Positions 1 through 13,854 are shown, counted from the stretch's first letter. The stretch is 64,000 nt of DNA from Orientallactaga sibirica (GCA_036365145.1 JAEOAD010000005.1:4563501-4627500); one strand, 5' to 3'. Made by a program: numbers and translations. The notes: generated from the letters alone by a model not told the origin.

Positions 1-105
1 CAGATCCCAGGAAAGTTGAATTGGAAGCTCAAGGGAGAAGGCAGAGCTCAAGATTAGAATGTGAAAGTCCACAGTTTAGAGATGCCATTTAAAGTTATAA
101 GGCTG

Positions 106-330
106 GGGGCTGGATAGATGGCTTAGTGGTTAAGGCACATGGCTGTGGAGCCTAAGGACCCCGGTTCAATTCTCCAGGTCCCACATTAGCCAGATGCACA
201 TAGTGGTGCATGCGTCTGGAATTCATTTGCAGTGGCTAGAGGCCCTGGCATACCCACTCTCACTTTTTCTCTCTCCCTCTCTCTGTCTCTAATAAATAAA
301 AAAAATAAAAATAAATCTTTAAAAAATCTT
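106..330 (+). mobile_element. DIP-like tRNA-derived SINE with 15-bp target duplication
   Basis: The head has a Pol III A-box-like TGGCTTAGTGGTTAAGG and a B-box-like GGTTCAATTCT, followed by a TC-rich stretch and an AATAAA-type tail. The sequence aaagttataaggctg flanks it at 91-105 and 331-345. Assignment to the jerboa DIP family of the B2 superfamily is from memory of the family. Confidence 0.85.
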
Positions 331-337
331 AAAGTTA

Positions 338-1700
338 TAAGGCTGAGTATGTTTCTTCTGGATAGGAACTGTGGGGAGAGAAATAAGAAACCTGGGGATA
401 GGGGCAATGAAACATTGAGAATCTGTTAGAGTCTGTTAGAGTCTCTGCTCTTGGCTCCTCTCTCTTCCAGAAGTCTCCTGGAAGAGGAGGTGGGAAGGAG
501 CCCAGAGGATGAGGGAATCCGTGGTACACAGGAGGAAGGATCAGAAAGGCAAAAGTGCAACTGTGACAGAGTCAACTAAGAACTCAAGTAGGCTGAGAAA
601 AACGCAGTGTGCATAACACAAGCTGGCACGTCACAAAAGTCCTTCCTAGTATAATGTCAGCAGACACTGGGGACAGAGCCTGACAGGAGTCATTTCAGGA
701 GTTAATTGGGCGGAAAGAACGGCAGCCCCCACAGAATGCGCAGCAAGGATGCCACTGCGAGTGGAGGTGCATTGCACTTAACCACAGCTCCTCTTCACGT
801 CCTGACCCACCTCCTTACCCACACAGACCACGTGCCTCTAGTTTCTTCTGGGCCACCAGACACTGGGGATATTTTATTTTGAATGAAATGCTTTGAGAAT
901 ACTAATAAGCCTCACTCAACTACTGATAGATGTGGCATGGTGGTCTCCTGGCAGGCCACTTTGAAAGACAAACTACCTGTCACCTTTTGGGAGCAAAAAA
1001 AAAAAAAAAAACTTCTCTGAGCAATTCTTGGAGCTAAACTTTGGCCACTGGATCTGCATCTATGCTGGGTTATTAGAATAAATCAGAAATAAAGCTTTAT
1101 TTCCAGTAAAACAGCAATTGCTCATAGGAGTGCTTTTCAGAAATGAAGCTTTTTCATGGTCTTTTGACAACTGGTGGTTCGTAGATAGACTCCATTCCTG
1201 CTATGAGAACAGAGATGGCTGGCACTACCTAAACAATTTTGGACAATGCTTTATGATCCAAAGGACAGGCAGGCAGTAAGCACCAATAATGCTTTCTCCT
1301 GCTGTTGCCCCCTGGAAACCCCCACCCAACCCCACACCATGCCTTTCTTTCACCCACTGTAAGGGAGAAAAGACAATGAAAGGAGAACTGACTGTGCCAC
1401 TTCTAGCTAAGCTTATATTCTGAGAGCATGGGGTTCCACTTACGACATCCGTAAGTGAGACCTCATCCAGACTCAACCACTATTCCTTCATGTGTCTGTT
1501 TGAACAGCCCAACACCAGTGTCCATTGAAATAGAATAATTTGCTAGTTCAATGTAGTTCAAAGAAGCTTTTAATTAGACTGTAAGTAAAAACATGTTAAA
1601 ACAATTCAGTGAAAATAATTATAGTGAAATCACTTTAGCAAATACCATCAACTTTCCTGAGCAATTTTTTTTCATCTATTTTATTTAAAAATAACACAGA
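338..1700. other. Intron, no recognised element
   Basis: I saw no exon, clear repeat or RNA gene here apart from an A-run near 996-1012. The exon encoding the AAA2 Walker B sequence was looked for and not found. Confidence 0.5.
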
Positions 1701-1703
1701 GAT

Positions 1704-1852
1704 ACAGATTTTTTTTCAAAGTAAGTTCTCACTCTGGCCCAGGCTGACCTGGAATTCACTATGTAGTCCCTGGCTGACCTTGAACTCATAGCAATCCTCC
1801 TACCTCTCCCTCCCAAGTGCTGGCATTAAAGGTGCGTGCCACCACACCTAGC
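1704..1852 (-). mobile_element. B1 SINE, antisense on the given strand
   Basis: Read on the minus strand it begins GCTAGGTGTGGTGGCACGCA, has the B1 core with AATGCCAGCACTTGGGAGG and ends in A-rich sequence. B1 is 7SL RNA-derived and mobilised by L1. Confidence 0.85.
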
Positions 1853-1951
1853 AGAAATATTATTTTTAAAAAAATTACTTTAAAGGGGGAGTTTAAATGT
1901 ACAAATCAATAACTTCAAATGCCAGTATTAATAGTCAACGTACTGATATTT

Positions 1952-2191
1952 TCTTTTTAAAATATTTTTATTTTTATTTATATTTATATTTAAAAGAGAA
2001 AGAGAGAAAGGAGAGAGAGAGGCAGATAAAGAGAGAAAGAATGGGCACACCAGGGCTTTCAGCCACTGCAAACGAACTCCAGAAGCATGTGCCACCTTAT
2101 ATATCTGGTTTACATGGGTCCTGGGGAATTGAACCTGGGTCCTTTAGCTTTGCAGGCTAGCACCTTAACTGCTAAGCCATCCCTCCAACCC
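1952..2191 (-). mobile_element. DIP-like SINE
   Basis: Minus-strand copy; the tail is the A/T-rich run near 1,955-1,995, the GA/TC tract follows, and the head ends at about 2,191 with the complement of GGGTTGGAGGGATGGCTTAG. Confidence 0.85.
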
Positions 2192-2300
2192 ATGATGTTT
2201 TTAACTTAGTTGTGGCTAACATGTGTGAACAATACTTCTGCTTAGTAATCTAGCTAGCCAACAAGAATTTTACTTAGAATTGTATATTTCAATAACAGTT

Positions 2301-2550
2301 CTGGCATTGGAGAGAGGGCTCAGCAGTTAAAGGCACGTGCTTGCAAAACCTGCTGGCCTCAGTTTGATTCCCAGTACCCACATAAAGCCAGATGTGCAAA
2401 GTGACACATTCATCTGGAGTTCCTTTGCAGCAACAAAAGGCTCTAGAGACACCCATTCTGTCTGTCTTTCTCTTTTCTTTTGCTCTTTCTCTCTCTCCAT
2501 TCCTCCCTCTCATTCTCCCTGTCTTCCACAAATAAATAAATAAAACCATT
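2301..2550 (+). mobile_element. DIP-like SINE next to a splice donor
   Basis: Divergent plus-strand copy with head GGAGAGAGGGCTCAGCAGTT, TC-rich middle and tail AAATAAATAAATAAAA. It ends about 35 bp from the donor of the exon at 2,587-2,733 and is antisense in the transcript. Confidence 0.8.
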
Positions 2551-2578
2551 AAATAATAATGATGATGCTTGTTTTTCA

Positions 2579-3820
<1,242 letters not shown>

Positions 3821-3824
3821 GTGG

Positions 3825-3870
3825 GTGTGTGTGTGTGTGTACGCGCACACACACACACACACACACACAC
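3825..3870. repeat. (GT)n-(AC)n self-complementary microsatellite
   Basis: A run of GT dinucleotides (3,825-3,840) switches to ACGCGC and then an AC run to 3,870. The two arms are complementary and could form a hairpin; alternating purine-pyrimidine runs also favour Z-DNA. Confidence 0.9.
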
Positions 3871-4310
3871 ATGCTACTGGATCTGTTTCTCTGGTGATCC
3901 CCAACTAAACTACTTAAGAAAACTGGACAACATTTCTAATTTATAGAAATCACAAAGACAGTAAGGGTAATTATTTTCAATGTGTTAGATGCCAAAGTTC
4001 ACCTTAGCCACAACTTAGCTTTGGCAGTAGTTTACATCCATTCCTCTCTGTCAAAACTATATTTTTATCTAATTACACTTTTAAGAAGGCCAACAAAATC
4101 TTAAAGTGTGTGGCAGTTTCATAAGTGAACATTGGGCTTTATCTGTTGCATATATAAGATGAACTATCAAATATTATTTCACTATGGTAGTAGAATTTTG
4201 TCATTTTCACTTATGATACCATAAAATTTTAAGAGAACTCCAAGAGTATACATTTGAATCACAATCTAGGTTGAACTAATTCCCCTTCATTCTCCCCCCA
4301 TAGACATTTG

Positions 4311-4635
4311 GGGTGTGTGTATGTGTGCGTGTGCATTTGTGTGATGTATGTGTGCTCCTGTGTGTAGGTGTGAATGCGTTGTGCCATGGTGCATATGTGA
4401 AGTCAGAAGACAGCTTCAGGTGTCAGTCCTCACCTTTCATTTGGCTTGAGGCAGGGTCTCTCGTTGATAAGGCTGCACTGGCCCACCTAGCTGACCCACG
4501 AGCTCCTGCCTTCTCTCTTCCCAACATAGTGCACTGTGCTTCTAGACGCTGCTACCGGGTACACCTTTACATGAGCTCTGAAGGTCTGAACTTGTATAGC
4601 AAGCATGTTATCCACTGAGCCATCTCCGCAATCCC
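4311..4635 (-). mobile_element. B4-like SINE, antisense
   Basis: Starts with a TG-rich stretch, contains GAAGTCAGAAGACAGCTTCA and a B1-like GAGGCAGGGTCTCT core, and ends CACTGAGCCATCTCCGCAAT, the complement of a tRNA-type head. This is the order expected of the tRNA-head/B1-tail hybrid SINE B4 read backwards. Confidence 0.6.
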
Positions 4636-5667
4636 TCCTTCTAGACATTTCTTGACTGAGCCCTGATTACTCTACCTTACTAAACTCGACTCTGACATGA
4701 ACACTCTTTTCTTCTTGTCACCTCCTTGTAGGCCTCAGTTTGGTTTTCCTCCTGCCCCTTATCCATCCTCTCCACGGCCACAAGAGGGTGTTCTACACAC
4801 AGGGGTGACATGCTCCAGGTCGATGGCATTACTCTTTATGCCATAGCCAGTAGTGCCTGGTCTGGACTCCTCTGAAGGCAGAGCTAGAAATGAGGGCATG
4901 GATGCAGGGAGTTTGAGGTGACAGAAAAGCAAAGAGATCCAGTAATGAGTGCATTACTACCCTTCTCAAGAATGTATTGTCGCTCTGAAATATGAGAAGC
5001 GGGACACTGACCATCACCTCCGCCCCCTACTGACTGAGGATACAGCTGCTTCAGGGGCATTAGCCCCCTGTGCCTTGAGCCAGTTTATTGTGCTCAAGCA
5101 AAGTTCTAGAGTCAAAAGTCTGGGAGACATTTCTGAAGCTTGGATAAAAGCTCTCCAGTACAGGCACATCTGGAACAGGGGAGGGCCAACGGAGTGTGGC
5201 TCTGGATTCCAGGAGTACCTGCTATACTTCCACACCCAGCCATACCCTCCCATTCCATATTCCACAAGCAAACTGCATTTCATCCATGACAAAGCACACC
5301 CCTTAGCTGCTCAACCATCACTTCTCAGATGAAGTGGAACCTGCTCAGTAAGACGTTCTGTAATTCCTAGAGAAGCTGCTGATCTCCTTTGCCTCCACTC
5401 ACAACTTCAGTGCAATCCTTCCTCATGGCCATTCCATGCATGTTCCTCTGGCTACACTGTTAACCTCTTACAGAACAGGCATGCTTTCTCCTACCTGTTT
5501 TCCAACTTTCAATACAGAACCTGGCAGAGCATCAAAGCAGGCAACATCAGAAACAAGAAACAAACGCATGTTAAGTCAGAAAAAAATTAACATGCAGAAG
5601 TCTAGCCCCTCTATGGCAGGAGTTCCACTCAATCATCCCCTCCAGCTTTTGGATATAGTTTTTGGCA

Positions 5668-5830
5668 TGTCTAAGAAAAGCCTCAGTGAGTAAGAGTGCT
5701 TGCCACACAGGCCTGAAGGCATGAGAGGATCTGAGCTGGCATGAGTTTGATCCCTAGTAGCCATGTAAAAAGCTGGGTATGAGTAGCCAAACATGACTGT
5801 GACCCCAGACTAACCAATATGCTCCTTAAG
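5668..5830 (+). mobile_element. Divergent B4/B2-like SINE fragment
   Basis: A degraded tRNA-type head (GCCTCAGTGAGTAAGAGTGC, then GAGTTTGATCCCTAGTAGCC) is visible, with no clear tail or target duplication. Confidence 0.5.
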
Positions 5831-6477
5831 ATAATGTTTGCCTTATGTACTAACACCAAGAGTAGGTTAATAAAAGAATCTAATGATTAATTTATCTGCT
5901 CAAAGGACTGCTCCAAAATCAGCAATGACCAAAAGATTACATAATTTAGACACAGTATACATAATATGTCTCTATTATATCATATTTAAAATGTCAGTTT
6001 GTTCAAATCATTGTACCAGGTGCATTTGAATCACATCTTTAGCAGAAGACAGTTTTGAAAGTGTAATAAAAATACTGAGCATAATTTGAGAGAAAAACTA
6101 TAATAATTGAGAGCATCAAAATTCCACAGCAGAATAGTCATGGCACACACGGAACGTCACATGATAGAGCCTGTAGGTGTGGGTCCTCAGACCAGGTGAA
6201 GGTAGTTGCTGGCAAGAAACACAGTTTGTCTCTAGCTGAGGACACGCTGGTAGACTCCTCATGCACAGAATTCACTCCATCACACACTGGGGGAAATGAG
6301 ACTAAATCCAGCATGAGAAGAGCCCTTCAGCAAGCACTGGCAGCCTCCAGCGAGCATCGTGTGCACGGTATCACTGCACTGGAGCCCTGCGAGTTGACTG
6401 TAGACCCAACAGCGCCACTCCCTATGGGATGATGGGCATTTACTGTCTCCTTTTTCTGTTCTGTTCTTATGGACATG

Positions 6478-6720
6478 GATGTGGGTGTGCATGTGTGAGT
6501 GATGTACACTTGGGAGGGGTGCACATTCATATGTGTGAGTATGGATGTGGAAGCCAGAGGACAACCTCAGGTGTTGTTCCATAGGCGCTGGCCACTTTTT
6601 GAGAGGATGGAATCTCTTGCTGGCCTAGAACTCACCAGGTAGGCAAGGCTGGATGCCCAGAAGACCCCAGTCTATGCCTTCCCAGTGTTAGGAGACCAGG
6701 CACCATCCACCAGACCTGGA
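6478..6720 (-). mobile_element. B4-like SINE fragment, antisense
   Basis: TG-rich start followed by GGAAGCCAGAGGACAACCTC and a B1-like segment with GCTGGCCTAGAACTCACCAG. The family order matches the copy at 4,311-4,635. Confidence 0.5.
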
Positions 6721-7307
6721 AGCAACATGGCAATACCCAGCATTCTTATAAGGCCTATGGCAGGGGCTTTAGGTATAAGGCTTGGAGCATCTGGAAACAA
6801 AATTCACTTGTTAAATTTCAATAGGAAGATATCTGGTTACAGGTGGGACCTTGGTTATAATTAAGATGAATTTTCAACCCAGAATTTACACGTTAGGATT
6901 GGAATTTCTGTTTTGTTTATGGGGATGAGGGATGTTGCATTTAGTGTCCATGGAGAAGTTGCATGGCATGTCAGGAAGAGATTGGGGCTTTGTTATGCAT
7001 CACTGCCATAACGTCTAGTCCCATCACACCATCTTGTGACCTCGGACATTTCGACATTTGAGCCTTGATCTTTGGACTGTTTATGTTCATCACGAAAAGA
7101 AATATTTTAAACATATAGTGAAAATGTCACTTTAAAGTGTTTTATGTCACTGGTCCATTTATATAATATGTTCTTTTTAAATGGTCCCAGTGAGCAATAA
7201 ATCAGCATTTTGTCCTAAAAGAAACAGTCCTCTATCTGTCTTCATGTTTCATATGTAATTCAACTACCGAGATGTGTTGGCCAGGGCGATGAACCCACTT
7301 CCCTTAC

Positions 7308-7461
7308 CTGTCATAGCTTTCATTAGGGTGTGGATGCACGTGGTTTTTCCTGCCCCACTAGGCCCCAGGGTCATCATTCCATGCCTCACCCTCTGTGTTT
7401 CAAACAGCTGGATAATTTTCAGTTTCCATGGAGGGTGGTTGATTAAGCCAGCTTCCTCAAC
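7308..7461 (-). CDS. DNAH5: DNAH5 exon (AAA2 P-loop), window residues 1367-1418
   Basis: The 154-bp exon reads [20 protein letters not shown], then [20 protein letters not shown] and [11 protein letters not shown]. The GPSGAGKT P-loop belongs to AAA2, which binds nucleotide but is regarded as regulatory. Reading starts just after a CTGCAACCTCAG-like acceptor region and ends in phase 1 at GTAAGG. Confidence 0.97.
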
Positions 7462-7779
7462 CTGAAGCACAACAAAACCCCACAGTGATTCAGACTTATT
7501 GGTGTGCTTGACAATACACAGACAATGCATGAGGAAAGAATGAGGGGTTAGTATTCAATGCCTTTAAGTTTCAGTTTGGGAAATAAAAACATTCTGAAGA
7601 TGGACAGTAGAGGTGGCATAGGGATGGCTCAGCAAGTGGATGTACCAGACAACACACTTCAGTGCTAGAAATGATAATCTGAATGGTGTACACCTTACAT
7701 AATAAAAGATCTGTCACACACACAAAAAAAAATGTACACAGATCTCAACAAAACTCAGGCTGAACGTAATCAAAATATC

Positions 7780-8533
7780 CCAAGCAAATAAGAAAACATC
7801 TGTTTTCTCTGTGGACATTGATGACATTAAAACCAACTGCTCTTGATTTGGCTAACAGATCCACTCTGGAATGGAACTTGTTGCTGGAACTGGAAAACAA
7901 GTCAAAACCATGTCCAAAAAAATGAGCCCGTTCTCCAGTATCAAGCTCCCACCAATCATGGGCTACAAGAGGACCTACACATAAAAAATTCTCTCTAAAA
8001 TAATAATGGCCATCCCATCTATACGGTGCTGACTTCTCTCCCCATTGGAGAATTTGCTTCTCTTTTTCAGATGTTGGCCAAACCTGAGGGGAGGATCAGC
8101 CTATTGCACCTCACCAGGGCCCCAGCTGAAACTGGGGAAATGAGCAAGAGCACAGCTTTCTCAGTGAACCTGACACCAGTGCACTGCTGAAGGAGATAGA
8201 CACAGAGAACACTCAACTCCTACCAAACCAGATATCCAGAGACACAGAGGCTCCCAAGACCTCATCACTGAAGTAGACCTAAAATGATCCCAACATGGCT
8301 CAGGAAAATTCATGGAAGAGGGGGCAGAAAGATTGTTAGAGCCATAAGGTGGGTCATTATGCACAGAGTCATTGCCTCTTCCCCATAACTGATGGTTACC
8401 CCCACAATGCACTACCCACATTCCCCAACGAGGAGGGTCCCTGCAGAGGGAGGAGGACAGCCAGGAGACTATCGAAGGCACCAACATGAATGTATTCACA
8501 TTATGAGCATAATTAATAAAATAAATATTTTTT
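7780..8533 (+). mobile_element. L1 3' region (probable)
   Basis: The stretch GAAGAGGGGGCAGAAAGA near 8,310 is shared with the L1 tail at 31,937-32,819, and the element ends in an AATAAA/T-rich segment. The 5' boundary is not clear and no target duplication was established. Confidence 0.5.
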
Positions 8534-8693
8534 TTAAGAACTGACATGTTATTGAATGCAAGTTGGAAAGCAACTTAAGAAGAAAGACTGTAATGGAAAG
8601 ATGAGTTTGGAACATTTAACTTATAATATGATACTAATGACTAGAAAATGTACAGTAAGTTGGATTGATTGAAAGTACATATAAATTTTAATT

Positions 8694-8884
8694 TTTAAAA
8701 AATATTTATTTTTATATTAGAGAAAGAGAGAATGGGCATGCTATGGCCTTTAGCCACTGCAAATGAACTCCAGACACATGCACCATCATATGCATCTATA
8801 TGGCTTAGGTGGGTACTGAGGATCAAACATGGTTCCTTAGGCTTTGCAGGCAAGCACTTAACCACTAAGCCATCTCTCCAGCCC
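8694..8884 (-). mobile_element. DIP-like SINE
   Basis: Minus-strand copy ending at the plus-strand string CTAAGCCATCTCTCCAGCCC, the complement of the typical head, with the A-rich tail near 8,694-8,720. Confidence 0.85.
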
Positions 8885-9072
8885 AAGCATCTAAATTTTC
8901 AGTAGTTGTTTAGTATCTGCATTGACGTGTCTGTACAGTTTCTATCTACCATATTCACAGAGTGTAGACATGTACTTGACGCCCAACACCATTCTAAGGT
9001 TAAACTTCAAGATAAAATGATGACACTAGTACCGTTGATATTTCACTGTTCAGAAAAGAAATCTTACGCCCA

Positions 9073-9227
9073 GAGCCAGGCATGGTGGTGCGCGCCTTTA
9101 ATCCCAGCACCCGGGAGGCAGAGGTAAGAGGATCACTGTGAGTTTGAGGCCAGCCTGGGACTACATAGTGAATTCCTGGTCAGTCTGGGCTAGAGTGAAC
9201 CCCAATCTTGAAAAAAGAAAGAAAGAA
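9073..9227 (+). mobile_element. B1 SINE
   Basis: GCCAGGCATGGTGGTGCGCG head, TTTAATCCCAGCACCCGGGA core and a GAAA-rich tail. It lies about 270 bp from the exon at 9,501-9,608. Confidence 0.88.
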
Positions 9228-9500
9228 ATTTCCCCTTTCTGAGATTATTAGTGCATGTGGGATGGTTTCTACTAATATTGAGGCCACTGCACACGCCTCA
9301 CTGGACATGGGGCTGTGGGAAGGCAAGAGGACTCTGCGAGGAAGAATCTGTCCATGGTGTGCAGCGGCCTCTCTCAAAGAAGCAGCTGTGCCCCTGTGCT
9401 AGTCTCGGTGACCACAGTCAGGGACGGGGCAGCTGCACTCGACTCCCATCAACTACAGACAAAGCATAGCCAGCACGTCATGCCCGATGAAACAGATTAC

Positions 9501-9608
9501 CTGTTTACCAATTGCTGTTTCCAGTTCAGGGTAACCTGCCTTGTCCAAAAGAATATTTGGGAAGAGATCCTCAATCAAACTCAAAAATAGGGGCTCATCC
9601 TCATCAAT
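9501..9608 (-). CDS. DNAH5: DNAH5 exon (AAA1-AAA2 connector), window residues 1331-1366
   Basis: The 108-bp exon encodes 36 residues: [20 protein letters not shown], then [16 protein letters not shown]. The D.PLF..LI.DLFP pattern connects AAA1 to AAA2. It is phase 0 at both ends; the acceptor TTTGTAG and donor GTAATC are canonical. Confidence 0.96.
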
Positions 9609-10384
9609 CTACAAAGAAAAAGAGAAGGAAAGCAGACCGATAATTTTAGCACACATATAAGGATAAACAGATGGATTTAAAATGCTCAGTAGAGTCCAAG
9701 GTATTCAGGATGTCATGAATGGACAAAATATCACCATTAGTAAATTTGAGAAATATTTTCTTTATATTCCCCATAGATTAAAAAGTTATGATGAGAAAAA
9801 AGAAAGAAGTAAATAGAGAGAAAATACTTCCTACATTACAACTGTTCCATGAATTAGCTAGTTCAGGAAACACTCAGAAGTCTACAATTCTTAATTTAAG
9901 CTAAAGAGAACTTTGTAATGAGAAACAGTAGGAAATTCATGAATTGGAATTTGGTTCATAGTTTTACTTTGAAAGAAAAATATATCACTCTGTTATCCTT
10001 CACATAGATTCACTATTTACTATAAGAATGAAATTACTACATATTTGTGAAAATTTGTACTACTACTTCCTATCAAGCTCTATAGACTTTAAAGAAGATA
10101 TAACTGACTTTAGAACAATGAGTTAAGGTATTTGGGACCTTCATGTGTGGATTTTAAAAAAAAATCCATTTCAATTCTACTAGAATAGAAATATTTCAGA
10201 TAAGATAGGAACCATTTCAAAAAGATTCTAGAAAAAAATATAATCTAAATATACTCTTTCTCTCACTTTAATCCCATAATTGGGAATTTAAAATGAGCAT
10301 TTTCAATATTTCTAAGTCCTATGTGCGCTTAATTAGTTAAGTTGATATTTAAGCAGGTGGAGCATTTCCATCTGCAGGCCTTAC
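9609..10384. other. Intron, no recognised element
   Basis: AT-rich unique sequence between two AAA1-region exons. No repeat of the families seen elsewhere in the window was recognised. Confidence 0.5.
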
Positions 10385-10519
10385 CAGTTTAGAAAGATTC
10401 ATGTCACGTAGCACACGCATGACAATGGTGGATTCTGTGTCCATGGGGCTGGCTCGTTTTGCTGCACCTAGTGTACGCAGAACTGAGAGGATGTTGCGCA
10501 GACCAAAGTCATAATGGAC
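10385..10519 (-). CDS. DNAH5: DNAH5 exon (AAA1 end), window residues 1286-1330
   Basis: The 135-bp exon reads [20 protein letters not shown], then [20 protein letters not shown] and [21 protein letters not shown] is the family signature that closes AAA1. It is phase 0 at both ends; the acceptor is TTCAG and the donor GTAAGG. Confidence 0.98.
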
Positions 10520-10883
10520 CTGAAGAAAGAAGAGGATACTGGGATGGTCTCCAATATTATCCTACACACGGAAACAATGTGAGTTTAACAGGAGACATAT
10601 TCACAATAATGTAGTCAGGCTGACTTCCTTAAAAAAAACCTGAAACACTGAAACACAAACGCTCTTTATGGCATACTTCATGAGCAAAGAAAGAGTAAGC
10701 AAATGAGCTTCCTCCACACTGTCCTTAGGATAAGCCCAAGGTTAGAACTGAGTTGTACCTAGATAGAGGAAAGGGCTGTTTCCTTGTAGAGTGGAGATAT
10801 CTTCTCACTCAGACTTACATGTGAAAGTCCATGCATGTATCCAAAGATAAAACTCTGAACCAGGATTAAGATGGGCTGATTAC

Positions 10884-10885
<2 letters not shown>

Positions 10886-10935
<50 letters not shown>
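10886..10935. repeat. (TC)n(AC)n microsatellite
   Basis: A run of TC dinucleotides passes directly into AC dinucleotides. It lies about 335 bp upstream, in transcript order, of the exon at 10,385-10,519. Confidence 0.95.
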
Positions 10936-11271
10936 ATTTTTACGAGTAAGTAATAGATATCCAGTAGAGGACACACTAAGTGGACCACGCGTGTATTCAT
11001 CACAGTATGTGCTGTGTGATGTCCTGGCTGTCAATCATTGCCTCTTCTCATCCGCAAGCTCACCATCTTGGCAGTATTTGCTTCACTTCTATGTTATAAA
11101 CACCAGTTTATGCAAATTCACTTCTTAATAAAACAATATAGATTAAATCATTTTGTCTTGATATACATTTGTGTCTAGAATCACAAGGCATTTTATCTAC
11201 ACTCTTCAAAGCGCGAGCTTCTACCTAGTGGATGGATATAGCACAGCCAAGCCTGTGAAACAACAACGCAC

Positions 11272-11466
11272 CTGCTTCGAAAGCTGCTCCTCACACAGCT
11301 TGTAGAGGGTGAAAAACTTCCTGGCCAGAACAACGTTGTCAACGAAGCCACAGCTGGCTAGCTTCACCCTTATGATAATCTGTCGGTCAGGGACCATCAT
11401 GGCTACTGAGCGGAAGTTGATCTTCAGGTTTTCAGGGAGTTCCTGGCGCCCAGCATAGCCAGGGTT
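11272..11466 (-). CDS. DNAH5: DNAH5 exon (AAA1), window residues 1221-1285
   Basis: The 195-bp exon starts [20 protein letters not shown], then [20 protein letters not shown] and [41 protein letters not shown] is the universal sensor-1 region of AAA1. It is phase 0 at both ends with donor GTGCGT. Confidence 0.98.
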
Positions 11467-11790
11467 CTCAAAAGAAAATAAAACCCAAGGACGAATGACA
11501 TGTGTGGGGACAACAAGGTCGCATCAGCATGATATAAAAAATTCATTGTGTACACACCACAAATCTGCAATGACTGCTGGGAGAACACATTTATACAACC
11601 CACTCTGCTTTTGCCTGGACAGACCAAGCCGAGATATTAACATGAGTTTTGCTCAACACAAAGGCTTCAAAGAGTAATGAAAACTACAAGCCTAATTTCC
11701 ACTCATGGAACAAGGGTGACGTATAACCATGGAGAGATATGAAGGCTGTGAGGAGAAGGCTAAACTGCAGTAGTTCTAACGATTCCTTAC

Positions 11791-11978
11791 CATGGTGAGA
11801 AAAAGTCCAAATTCAGGGTTCATAGTCACATGATCACCATCAGTAAAAAGAAAAGATTTTTTACGCTCCTTTTTACATGTGAGAATAATGGAAATTTGCT
11901 GAGCTGCAACTGAGAGAACTGGTAGATCAATACGGTTAAATTCATCGAAACAACCCCAGGATCCAGACTGTGCCAACC
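11791..11978 (-). CDS. DNAH5: DNAH5 exon (AAA1 Walker B), window residues 1158-1220
   Basis: The 188-bp exon starts [26 protein letters not shown] is the AAA1 Walker B segment with its catalytic Asp-Glu pair intact. It then runs [20 protein letters not shown] and [17 protein letters not shown]. It ends in phase 0 at GTAAGG. The P-loop and Walker B motif are thus on separate exons, about 1.1 kb apart. Confidence 0.98.
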
Positions 11979-12271
11979 CTTAGAAAGGAAATTAAACAGA
12001 AAATCCAATTAGTATACAATTTTGGAAAATCACAGAAAGTGACATTATGCAGCTGCCAAAATGAACCAGAGATTCGGTTTGCTCAAAAATGTCACTGAAT
12101 GAATGCTACATCAAGTGGTCCAAAATAGTTCACAATTTGGCAACCTGTCTGTAAACATTCAACCTTCATTAACAAAAGAATATTATGAAAGGTAAGTGAC
12201 ATTTCATCCATCTAACACTAACTAGACTCAAAATTTTCCAATAAACCTTACATTTAATAAGTGAGACTAAA

Positions 12272-12600
12272 GGGTTTGGGAAATTGCTCAGTGGTTAAAG
12301 GTACTTGTTTGCAAAGCCTGACAACCCAAGGTTAATTCCCCAGCATCCACATAAAGCCAGAAGCAAAATGCTTCATGCATCTGTGATCCAAAGTCACCTG
12401 CATCAGTGGGAAGCAGAGCCAGGGAAATTTGGAGCTGTAGACCAGCCAGACTGTCACTGCTTTACAGCCACAAGAGACCCCATCTCAAATAAACTGGAAG
12501 AATATCACAGACATCTTTAAGTTGTCCCCTCTGACCTCCACATGGGTGCTGTGGCATTGCCACCCCCACACCCACACATAAATAAATTTAATTCGTTTTT
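12272..12600 (+). mobile_element. B4-like composite SINE
   Basis: tRNA-type head GGAAATTGCTCAGTGGTTAA, a middle with GTGGGAAGCAGAGCCAGGGA, a B1-like GAGACCCCATCTCAAATAAA and a tail of CACACCCACACATAAATAAA. Confidence 0.6.
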
Positions 12601-12775
12601 AAATAAAGTTTTAAAAATTGAGATAAACCATAGCCAATTATTGTACATAAGTCTTTCATTGTGGGTGTCACTGGGTATTGATCTTAGGGTCTCACACAAG
12701 CTAAACGTGTTCTAGCACTGGCTATGTCACCAACCCTGAAAAATAAATATTTTTTTCCTCCGAAATTAGTTCTTT

Positions 12776-12965
12776 TTTCTTTTTTTTAATTATTAATTTT
12801 TTATTGACACCGTCTATACTTACATACAAAAAAACAAATGATATTTCCCTTCCCTCCCCCCATTCCACTTTAGAACACCAATCTCCATCATATCCCCTCC
12901 CTCTCTCCATTAGTCTTTCTTTTAATTTGATGTCATCATCTTTTTCTTCTATTTTGAGGGTCTTG
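12776..12965 (-). mobile_element. L1 3' end, antisense
   Basis: The reverse complement carries GATGATGACATCAAATTAAA and the GAGGGAGGGGATATGATGGA stretch also found at 58,257-58,442 and 31,937-32,819. It is therefore a short 5'-truncated young L1 in the intron just downstream of the AAA1 P-loop exon. Confidence 0.8.
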
Positions 12966-13006
12966 GTTAGCACTCTGGACTCTGAAAAGCAAATCTTAAC
13001 AGGCTA

Positions 13007-13246
<240 letters not shown>

Positions 13247-13411
13247 TCATTAGACCATGCCCGCAGCACCAAGATGGCATTCTGAGACAGACAGCACAGA
13301 GAAACAAACCCACGGTTAAAAGACACATGAGCAGAGATACTGTCCCCACAGGTCATTTCCAAAACTATATCCTGAAGCAGACTTGTCCTTATCTATGTAA
13401 ATGAGCTATGG

Positions 13412-13744
13412 AGAGGTTAGGGAGATAGCTAAGGGACTGGACACGTGCCTCTGTGGGTTAAAGTGCTTGTCTTGCAAGCATGTGGACCCAGGTTTGGCTC
13501 CCTAGAACCTACACAAAAAAGCCAAGAGCGGCATCATGCTTGCTACCCCAGCACTGACAGATCCCTGGGACTTGTTGGCTGGCCCAGTCTAGCCTAAGTA
13601 ACAAGTTCTAGGCCAGGGAGAAATCCTTTAAGAGAGTGGAGAGCATTCCCAAGGAACAACACTCACGGTTGTCCTCTGGCCTCTATGCACACGAGTACCT
13701 GCACACACATAAACACATGCACATATATACATACATATAGTGCG
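13412..13744 (+). mobile_element. B4-like composite SINE
   Basis: tRNA-like head, a B-box-like CAGGTTTGGCTCCC, CACTGACAGATCCCTGGGAC in the middle and a tail of CTCTGGCCTCTATGCACACG running into the CA repeat. Confidence 0.6.
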
Positions 13745-13746
13745 CA

Positions 13747-13795
<49 letters not shown>

Positions 13796-13796
13796 A
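13745..13796. repeat. (CA)n microsatellite
   Basis: About 50 bp of CA dinucleotides with two CCA interruptions, at the tail of the preceding SINE. Confidence 0.95.
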
Positions 13797-13854
13797 CAAG
13801 ATGTGCTATGAACAAAGGAGCTAGCCATTTTATTGCCTGAGTCTCACTAAGCAC

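Noticed and set aside
106..330. tRNA gene suggested by A-box and B-box sequences
   Set aside because: The boxes belong to the tRNA-derived head of a dispersed SINE; no intact cloverleaf with a normal anticodon arm and acceptor stem was seen, here or in the other copies.
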